Below are positions 1-5,144 of a stretch of 5,907 bases of DNA, piece after piece. The notes under the pieces were generated by a model. It did not search any database, was not told the origin of the DNA, and saw nothing but the letters and a program-made list of their open reading frames with translations. The stretch covers positions 1 through 5,907 of the forward strand of contig JAJCYL010000603.1 of the NCBI GenBank assembly GCA_029262955.1. The letters run 5' to 3'. How positions within the stretch are numbered: the first letter of the stretch is position 1; every line of letters starts with the position of its first letter. The position numbers were made by a program, and so were the translations under genes. The DNA comes from Cytophagales bacterium (GTDB lineage Bacteria; Bacteroidota; Bacteroidia; Cytophagales; Cyclobacteriaceae).

Positions 1-155
1 GGACCCTGAGAAGTGCATTTTACTTTAGAAGACAAATAGCGAGCTGTAATATGTATGGCACAAGCGGTCGCTTGCGCCAGCGTGGTACTATTTTGATGTG
101 AAGGAGTTTACCGAGAAGAAGTTGGATTTTATAAGCGACGATAACTAAAATAAGC
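1..155. other. Non-coding left flank
   Basis: I see no supportable gene here. Rightward, one frame is open from the window edge to a TGA near 102. Another is open from 50 to a TAA at 146-148 and ends in a protein-like tail (WYYFDVKEF at 83-109), but it has a stop just upstream at 47-49 and no start codon. The only clear structure is the palindrome at 57-78, listed separately. The tail could be a remnant of a decayed rightward gene, but that is speculation. Confidence 0.5.
57..78. repeat. REP-like tight palindrome
   Basis: The arms GGCACAAGCG (57-66) and CGCTTGCGCC (69-78) are reverse complements at 9 of 10 positions, with one G/T-type mismatch and GT between them. In practice this gives a strong GC-rich stem with a 4-6 nt loop. 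The local GC content is clearly above that of the surroundings. The size and form resemble REP-type palindromes scattered between genes in Bacteroidota genomes. It lies about 160 bp beyond the end of the leftward lipoprotein gene. Only one copy is in the window, so its repeat status is inferred from form alone. Confidence 0.55.
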
Positions 156-222
156 CGTCATTGCGAACAAAGTGAAGCAATCTGCTAACCATTAGATTGC
201 TTCGGCCAAAGCCTCGATGACG
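156..222. repeat. Interspersed inverted repeat (CGTCATTGCGA type)
   Basis: This is a 67-bp imperfect inverted repeat. The outer arms CGTCAT (156-161) and ATGACG (217-222) match perfectly. So do the inner arms GAAGCAATCT (174-183) and AGATTGCTTC (194-203), around a 10-nt loop. The middle parts of the stem differ. The left arm, CGTCATTGCGAAC...GAAGCAATCT, matches a dispersed intergenic repeat known from many bacterial genomes. The right arm reads CTCGATGACG where the usual form is CTCGCAATGACG, so it seems to have lost two bases. The element begins 14 nt past the stop of the leftward lipoprotein gene. Its hairpin could end transcription or protect the 3' end of the operon mRNA. Confidence 0.8.
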
Positions 223-236
223 TTTAGTCTTGTACG

Positions 237-1064
237 CTATTTTCTCCTCACCTCAAAAAATATACTGTCACTGGCAAAGCCAGTAAATATCCCCTGAGCA
301 TTCATAACATTAGATGGAGGCTCATTTAGATCGCGGGAATCCTGCTCCAGGTTATCAAATAAATCCGCATATTCCTTATTCACAGTAAAAACTTTGGCCA
401 CATGTCGGCCATAAGTCTCCAATGCTACCCCTATAATTTCGAATCGGGGCGTTTCAGAGGGCTCACTAATAAATCTAAAGCTAGATAACAACTCCTGGGC
501 CTCCTCTGGAATGAATTTCGGTAAAATGGAGTCGATTTCGTTAACCCTTTCTTCTATTACCACAAAATATCTCTGGCCTGGCGCCGAGTCCCACTGGAGC
601 AAAATTCGTTCTTCAAAAAAAAGCTCGGTGATCTCCTCACGCAATCCAAAATTCAGAGTGAGCTGTGGAACAACTAATAGAGAATCAGGCAGCCTCACAC
701 CGGATGGTGATTCCGGCACTACTGTTTCGGCTATTGCCTCACGCTCTCCAAGCCTAACGTTCAATACGTAACGTTCTCCAGAGCTAATTACTAAACCGTT
801 CCCTAAATACTCATAGAGGCCGGTGGTGGAGTTGTAATTGAGTCCGAAGGACTGGTTACTGCTTGAAATGGTTACCTCGGCATTGGAGATTGGATTACTG
901 GTAATCGCGGCACTATCAATAGGAGACGTACCTTTTATTTTGATATTACTGACCGGCTCATTTGCATTGATAAAAGCTTCAATTACAAAGTTGGGAGCTC
1001 GAGGAGCAATATCATCACCACAGCCCAACAATAAAATCAGAAGAAATATATTGATCCTTACCAA
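237..1064 (-). CDS. DUF4249-family lipoprotein
   Basis: This is a predicted 275-aa cell-envelope lipoprotein of the DUF4249 type, a Bacteroidota family usually encoded right after a TonB-dependent receptor. The signal peptide is short: VRIN, then hydrophobic residues 6-13, then a lipobox L12-L13-G14-C15. The acidic D17-D18 just after the Cys could favour surface export. Family-like features include FVIEAFIN (26-33) opening a beta-sandwich, PISNAEVTI (58-66), GLYEY (82-86) and GERYVLNV (96-103). The start is TTG at 1064-1062. The frame has no ATG between the upstream in-frame stop at 1103-1101 and the signal peptide, so TTG is the best choice. It lies 4 nt after the receptor's TAA, implying translational coupling. 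At 275 aa it is at the short end for the family. By analogy with SusD-like partners it may help the receptor capture substrate; no substrate can be named. Confidence 0.85.
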   Translation of the reverse strand: MVRINIFLLILLLGCGDDIAPRAPNFVIEAFINANEPVSNIKIKGTSPIDSAAITSNPISNAEVTISSSNQSFGLNYNSTTGLYEYLGNGLVISSGERYVLNVRLGEREAIAETVVPESPSGVRLPDSLLVVPQLTLNFGLREEITELFFEERILLQWDSAPGQRYFVVIEERVNEIDSILPKFIPEEAQELLSSFRFISEPSETPRFEIIGVALETYGRHVAKVFTVNKEYADLFDNLEQDSRDLNEPPSNVMNAQGIFTGFASDSIFFEVRRK

Positions 1065-1068
1065 TCTC

Positions 1069-3495
1069 TTAAAAGTTAATGCTAAAGATAAAATTGGGAG
1101 TCATACCCAGATAAGTTACCTCACTGACCAATACTGGTTCCTGAGTAAAATCATATTTGATATACCAAATATTTTTGCGGTTATAGAAATTAAAGAATGA
1201 TAACCCTATATCTCCTTTTGCTTTGCCCCATGGAAATCTGTAATGGGCCGCCAGATCTAAACGATGATAAGCTGGTAACCTGGACCCATTTTTAGCACCG
1301 ATTCCAACATAATTAAATGTTCTACCATCCAAAAGCTCTATACTGTATTGACCCTCAGGTTCAGAAAACGGTTTTCCAGATCCATAGACAAAGGTTGCTG
1401 AAAGGTTCCAACCATCAATTTCAATACTGTGTACCATTTTAAATTCATGCCGCTGATCGTGCAAAGCCGGGAATTCCCGGCCATCATTAATACCGGGAAA
1501 TGTATGCCTGACTTGCCCCAAAGTATACGAGCCCCAACCTGTGTATTTCCCTTGTTTTTTTTGGAGCAAAAACTCAACTCCCCTTGCACTCCCATCCCCT
1601 GTAAAGAATAATTGATCCACTTCAATCTCCAGTCCTCTTCTAAACCTTAGAGAGAACTCAGATAGTCCCTTCAATTCTTTGTGATAGGCTTCTACATCAA
1701 ATAACCAACTCGCTCTCTCATAACTAGCGCCTGCTACATAATGTGTTGCACTGCTTACATCAACTAAATCGCCGTCAGCGAGCAACCAGAAGTCTCGAGA
1801 TCCCTCGGACAGATTTTCATTAATGATCTGGTTAACAAATTGGTAGTGTCGACCATATGCCGCTTTTAACTTAATCAGCGGATGTACCTGATAAGTGGCA
1901 TTTAATCGTGGCTCAAAAAGTAAATCGTCTTCATTCTCATATTTCGACAGCCGAATACCAGCGGAAATGGTAAGGTTGGCCCCTATTTGCTTGTCATTAG
2001 AAGCATAAATTGAACCGTAATTAGCATTTTGATTCCGTACAAGTATGGCCACCGTGTCATCTCGAACGCTTGAGTAGTCAATGACTGTATTGGTTAAGGA
2101 TATTCCAAAAGAAATTTTATCATTCCCGGTAACTTGCCATTCAAAATCTGATTGTGCTGTAAAATCCTTCACCACATTCTCCTCAACAGTTTTTCTGCCC
2201 CCTGAAAATATAACAGAGTCATCCTGAGGCAGACTAACATCAAGAAATCCAAACCTGTCATAATCACTGAAATAACGGGAACCAGCAAGTAGGATATTGC
2301 TGTAAAGCTTTGGATTCCACTGCCTGGACCATTTGGTGGAAGCACCGGTATTTCCCCATTTGGTCTTTTCGTCCAGGTCGACCAAAATCTGAATTTCAGT
2401 GCCAAATTGCTCAGCACTTATATTTCTTTCCAGGTTTTGGGATTCATCCAGGAAATCTTTTCCATTATAGAAACTTAGGGCAATAACGTCTCGGTCACTC
2501 GGTCGATATGACAATTTGCTATTCCAATCGTAGAAATAGAAATCCGGTTCAACAATATTGACACTGGCTCCGTCTAACTCTTCAATTTGTTCGAATTCAT
2601 TGTTAGCGATCAGGTTGTCAGAAATACTGTTGTAGACCCCACTTCGTAAAATGTCCGTGTAAGACCGGCGTCCTGCAGCAAGGAATGAAAGCTTGTCATT
2701 AATAGGAACTTCAATAAATCCATTTACGCTAAGTAAATTGACATTTGCTCCACCTCTTAGTTTTTGAGTACTGCCCGTCTTGCCAGTCATATTTACCACG
2801 CTGGAGGTACGCCCACCATATTTGGCCGGAAAAGCACCTTTAAATAATTGCACATCCTTGATAGCGTTGGCATTGAATGCACTAAAAAAACCAAAAAAGT
2901 GATCTACTTTATACACCGTCATACCATCCAGCAAGACAAGGTTTTGATCAGGAGTCCCTCCACGTACAAACAAGCCTGAGGAGTTTTCATTGGTCCCACT
3001 GACTCCCGGAAGTAGTTGTAATGACCGAAAAATGTCCGTTTCGCCTACACTTGGTAAAAGTGATAATTGTTTGGTAGAAATGGTTGAGGTACTGATTCCG
3101 GATGTTGCATTTAAGACTTTATAAGCATCAGCACTAATTACCAATTCTGCTAATTGCTCAGTTAAAGGTTTTAATGTAATGATTAGTAAATCACCAGATT
3201 GATTTTGATCTGATAGTGTAATTACTCTGCTTTCATAGCCGACATAGCTTATTTCGATATTTACATTTTGGCCTGGAACATCAAAAAGACTAAAGTATCC
3301 GTCGAGGTTAGTAATCGTGCCCCTGGTAGTTCCGGAGATAGTAACGGTAGCATTAGGTAATGACTCGCCTGTCTCCTCTTCAATTACTTTTCCTGAAATG
3401 CCTACTTGAGCCAGAGACTGTGTAGTTACAACAATACAAACCACAATTGTAATCGATAGTTCCTTAATAGAAATTATAAACCCTTTCCCAATCAC
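1069..3495 (-). CDS. TonB-dependent outer-membrane receptor
   Basis: This 808-aa outer-membrane active transporter is expected to be driven by the TonB-ExbB-ExbD system. A signal peptide spans about residues 1-30, with the hydrophobic core ITIVVCIVV and predicted cleavage near SLA-Q. Residues 31-112 form a carboxypeptidase-regulatory-like beta-sandwich (GKVIEEETGESLPNATV, then NLDGYFSL). LAELVISA (115-122) matches the conserved junction before the plug. The plug, about 135-240, carries LFVRGG (175-180), LLDGM (188-192) and AKYGGR (224-229). The remainder is the 22-strand-type barrel, ending in the aromatic FIFSINF typical of outer-membrane proteins. The length is normal for a receptor of this class. 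The start is GTG at 3495-3493, since no ATG occurs between the upstream in-frame stop (3543-3541) and the signal peptide. An ATT a few codons downstream is a less likely alternative. The GTG sits 5 nt after the acetyltransferase stop with no visible Shine-Dalgarno, so coupling is likely. Iron-siderophore uptake is possible, but no gene here supports a specific ligand. Confidence 0.93.
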   Translation of the reverse strand: MIGKGFIISIKELSITIVVCIVVTTQSLAQVGISGKVIEEETGESLPNATVTISGTTRGTITNLDGYFSLFDVPGQNVNIEISYVGYESRVITLSDQNQSGDLLIITLKPLTEQLAELVISADAYKVLNATSGISTSTISTKQLSLLPSVGETDIFRSLQLLPGVSGTNENSSGLFVRGGTPDQNLVLLDGMTVYKVDHFFGFFSAFNANAIKDVQLFKGAFPAKYGGRTSSVVNMTGKTGSTQKLRGGANVNLLSVNGFIEVPINDKLSFLAAGRRSYTDILRSGVYNSISDNLIANNEFEQIEELDGASVNIVEPDFYFYDWNSKLSYRPSDRDVIALSFYNGKDFLDESQNLERNISAEQFGTEIQILVDLDEKTKWGNTGASTKWSRQWNPKLYSNILLAGSRYFSDYDRFGFLDVSLPQDDSVIFSGGRKTVEENVVKDFTAQSDFEWQVTGNDKISFGISLTNTVIDYSSVRDDTVAILVRNQNANYGSIYASNDKQIGANLTISAGIRLSKYENEDDLLFEPRLNATYQVHPLIKLKAAYGRHYQFVNQIINENLSEGSRDFWLLADGDLVDVSSATHYVAGASYERASWLFDVEAYHKELKGLSEFSLRFRRGLEIEVDQLFFTGDGSARGVEFLLQKKQGKYTGWGSYTLGQVRHTFPGINDGREFPALHDQRHEFKMVHSIEIDGWNLSATFVYGSGKPFSEPEGQYSIELLDGRTFNYVGIGAKNGSRLPAYHRLDLAAHYRFPWGKAKGDIGLSFFNFYNRKNIWYIKYDFTQEPVLVSEVTYLGMTPNFIFSINF

Positions 3496-3500
3496 AGCGC

Positions 3501-4025
3501 TTAAATATAGCGTATCATGTCTAAATTCATTCCATTGTGCTCAAATTGTCCCAATGCCTTAAACCCGTATTTTCGGTAGAGACCAACTGCTTTAGAATTA
3601 GTCGATTGAACTCCACCCCAAAGAATGATTCTTGTAAATCCGAGTTCGGATAGATCGTTTATTGCAAATTGAATCAGCTGCCCTCCAATTCCTTGACTTT
3701 GAAATGTATCGCCAACTGATGGTGCAATTGTACAATCACTAGTCATCTCCAAGTTCAAACCATAAGCTGAAAGTCTTGTGTAGTCATGTTCCAGGTAACC
3801 AAACTTGACAATAGTGTAGGCTATGATTTCACCCTCTTTTTGAGCTATATAACCACGATAATCTTTAATGTTAGTAAAAAGTTGATAAAGGACATCTAAA
3901 TCAAATGAGTGTGGGCCGAACCGATGTCTGGTTTCAACACTCAATGAGGTCAGATACTTCATAAGCGCTGGAAAATCTGCCTCTGATAGTATTTGAATGG
4001 TTAGTGGAGCGTTGGAGGGTTTCAT
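3501..4025 (-). CDS. GNAT-family N-acetyltransferase
   Basis: This 174-aa cytoplasmic enzyme is predicted to transfer an acetyl group from acetyl-CoA to an unknown amine acceptor. The GNAT fold is visible: an N-terminal alpha1-alpha2 region with YLTSLSVETRHRFG (24-37), the central strands around IAQKEGEIIAYTIVKFG (60-76), and motif A with Q109-S-Q-G112-I-G114, the Q/RxxGxG/A pyrophosphate-binding loop. Motif B follows as NSKAVGLYRKYGF (143-155), and the protein closes with the usual C-terminal strand (MNLDMIRY). Its length is typical of a single-domain GNAT. The ATG at 4025-4023 is clear and gives a natural N-terminus. It is the first gene of the leftward operon, ending 5 nt before the receptor, which is an unusual place for an acetyltransferase. 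It may modify an imported compound or simply be co-transcribed. The acceptor cannot be inferred. Confidence 0.92.
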   Translation of the reverse strand: MKPSNAPLTIQILSEADFPALMKYLTSLSVETRHRFGPHSFDLDVLYQLFTNIKDYRGYIAQKEGEIIAYTIVKFGYLEHDYTRLSAYGLNLEMTSDCTIAPSVGDTFQSQGIGGQLIQFAINDLSELGFTRIILWGGVQSTNSKAVGLYRKYGFKALGQFEHNGMNLDMIRYI

Positions 4026-4079
4026 TCAGTTTTGAAGTGAACAGTAAGGTTAATAGATTACAATAAAACATTTAAAGGT
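4026..4079. promoter_or_regulatory. Divergent promoter region
   Basis: These 54 bp separate the ATG of the leftward acetyltransferase operon from the ATG of the rightward DUF6356 gene, so the region should hold promoters for both directions. Rightward there is a candidate for the Bacteroidota primary sigma factor (TTTG, about 19 nt, TAnnTTTG): TTTG at 4031-4034, a 19-nt spacer, and TAGATTAC at 4054-4061, which matches 4 of the 6 fixed -7 bases. Leftward I found no good match at the right spacing. The region is strongly AT-rich. The existence of promoters is inferred from layout; the individual boxes are weak. Confidence 0.4.
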
Positions 4080-4295
4080 ATGAATCCATTCACCGAACAT
4101 CCGAGATCAGTTGGTGAGACTTATTGGCAGCACATGGCCTTTGCGTTTAGATTTAGTGCTAAATGTTTCATGGCAGCATTTTATGCTTCAATCCACGCTT
4201 TATTCCCCTTTCTCTGTACAAAAAGTGCCAGTAAGATTATTCTTCAATTGGCTCATAAAATCGGTCCTAACCGGATCCAACAAGATGACCAATAA
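4080..4295 (+). CDS. DUF6356-family small protein
   Basis: This is a 71-aa protein that I recognise as DUF6356-like from its N-terminal FTEHPRSVGETYWQHM (residues 4-19) and the following HALFPFLCTKSAS (39-51). Known members are about 70-90 aa with FT.HP.SVGE.Y..H near the start and H..FPF.F..T.S after a hydrophobic stretch. Their function is not established. Residues about 18-46 are largely hydrophobic and small (AFAF, MAAFYASIHALFPFL) and may form one membrane-associated helix. The ATG at 4080 places the motif at the very N-terminus as in relatives. AAAGG at 4074-4078 is too close to act as a normal ribosome-binding site. The gene is transcribed away from the acetyltransferase operon and appears to be alone, with non-coding DNA after it. 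Family conservation is the main reason to accept it despite its size. Confidence 0.8.
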   Translation: MNPFTEHPRSVGETYWQHMAFAFRFSAKCFMAAFYASIHALFPFLCTKSASKIILQLAHKIGPNRIQQDDQ

Positions 4296-4505
4296 GGTCC
4301 TGCGTTAGTTCACATCAATTGCTATCCCTGATCCTGTCTGTGTGTCCACAGGATTCCTCTAAAACTAAAGCTGCCACTACCAGATAAAAAACGTTCAGTT
4401 CTTCAGAGACACTCACCTGTTATCGATCAGGCCCAGAGCTATTGATGGAGCAAATTTGAGAATCTAAGCCAATGCCCTGCGTTTTAGATCTTTGGGCTAT
4501 TTAGA
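4296..4505. other. Non-coding convergent spacer
   Basis: This 210-bp region lies between the ends of two convergent genes, the rightward DUF6356 gene and the leftward outer-membrane protein gene. I see no coding sequence with family resemblance on either strand. It holds only the two modest inverted repeats listed separately. Convergent spacers of this kind usually carry terminators for both transcripts. Confidence 0.6.
4331..4354. terminator. Possible hairpin after the DUF6356 gene
   Basis: Perfect 7-bp arms ATCCTGT (4331-4337) and ACAGGAT (4348-4354) enclose a 10-nt loop, 35 nt past the stop of the small rightward gene. The position suits transcript termination. There is no T-run after it and the stem is short, so it is not a canonical intrinsic terminator and could be chance. 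Confidence 0.3.
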
Positions 4506-4507
4506 TT
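4461..4507. terminator. Possible hairpin at the end of the leftward envelope pair
   Basis: The arms AATCTAA (4461-4467) and TTAGATT (4501-4507) are perfect reverse complements. Inside them GCCC (4473-4476) can pair with GGGC (4494-4497). The right arm overlaps the TAA stop codon of the leftward outer-membrane protein gene (4508-4506). On the leftward transcript this could fold as a two-part stem with an internal loop just after the stop. It lacks a following U-run, so terminator activity is uncertain. Confidence 0.3.
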
Positions 4508-5144
4508 AGAAGGCCAACCCCCACTTAATATTAGCAGCCAGGTCAAACCTATCGGCCCTGCTGGTATAAGCTATGAATGCTTGTTCGAAACCAATTTCAA
4601 AATCAAAAATACCCCGACGACCAGTTCTTCGTTGAATTCCATACATTATTCGCCAAGCAAGCTGATTGTCATTATTGTGAAAACGATGACCATATACAAA
4701 CCCTGATCCTATATAATTACCAGAAAAATTGTTGGCACTCTTGCCCTTGAGCATTCGTCGTCGCATGTTATAGTAATACCTTACACCTCCTTCTTCACGT
4801 AATTCCCTGAAATCGCTTCTATCCGTTAAAAATGCAGCGGCAACGATCCACGACCAGTTGGGCTTGATTTTTTGCTCATAAGCGAGATTGATCAGTTCAT
4901 TTTGGGAGTTATCTTTTTCCTCCCAGTTACTGATTAAAAAGCCAAAGGGGCCAAGGAGATCTACCTTAAATAAACTCAACTTTTCTTCCTTGGCTCTTAT
5001 AATATTATTATAGGTATTAACCAGCCCTGAAAACTGGGCGGTATCCATAGTTTCTGTTGAAGATTCAATTCTTACCTGTTCCTCCTGACTCTGTGCACAC
5101 CAGGCCAATAGCAGGAAACCCATTACCAACGATATTTGTTTCAT
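4506..5144 (-). CDS. Predicted outer-membrane beta-barrel protein
   Basis: I do not recognise a named family for this 212-aa protein. A signal peptide is clear: MKQ, hydrophobic ISLVMGFLLLAW (4-15), and predicted cleavage near AQS-Q. C16 is preceded by Trp, so it is not a good lipobox. Residues 20-58 are polar and partly helical. From about 60 to the end there are alternating amphipathic segments with many Tyr, Phe and Trp (VDLLGPFGFL, WSWIVAAAF, GVRYYYNMRRR, GSGFVYGHRF, LAWRIMYGI, FDFEIGFEQAF, AANIKWGLAF). The C-terminal Phe is typical of outer-membrane barrels, which suggests a small barrel of roughly eight strands. RYYYNMRRRMLKGKSANNFSG (122-142), a basic turn, resembles a motif I associate with small Bacteroidota outer-membrane proteins. 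The ATG at 5144 shares ATGA with the upstream stop codon, so translation is almost surely coupled to the beta-helix protein, suggesting a shared envelope role. Confidence 0.75.
   Translation of the reverse strand: MKQISLVMGFLLLAWCAQSQEEQVRIESSTETMDTAQFSGLVNTYNNIIRAKEEKLSLFKVDLLGPFGFLISNWEEKDNSQNELINLAYEQKIKPNWSWIVAAAFLTDRSDFRELREEGGVRYYYNMRRRMLKGKSANNFSGNYIGSGFVYGHRFHNNDNQLAWRIMYGIQRRTGRRGIFDFEIGFEQAFIAYTSRADRFDLAANIKWGLAF

Noticed and set aside
511..771. Rightward open frame inside the DUF4249 gene
   Set aside because: It lies antisense to a well-supported lipoprotein gene, and its Ser/Thr/Arg-rich translation has no family resemblance.
838..1200. Rightward 120-codon open frame spanning the lipoprotein-receptor junction
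   Set aside because: It is antisense to two supported genes. The apparent hydrophobic parts are the complement of the signal peptide and barrel codons.
1429..1611. Rightward open frame antisense to the receptor barrel
   Set aside because: It is short, with no motif, and is fully contained in a strong gene.
1338..1625. Leftward 95-codon open frame inside the receptor gene
   Set aside because: It overlaps the receptor in another frame and has no recognisable motif.
2169..2417. Leftward alternative frame inside the receptor gene
   Set aside because: It is a shadow of the barrel coding sequence and has no independent support.
4111..4308. Second rightward frame overlapping the DUF6356 gene
   Set aside because: The frame starting at 4080 carries the conserved family signature; this one does not.
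4296..4505. CRISPR or small RNA gene in the convergent spacer
   Set aside because: There are no regularly spaced direct repeats and no clear promoter-hairpin-T-run arrangement; only two weak inverted repeats are present.
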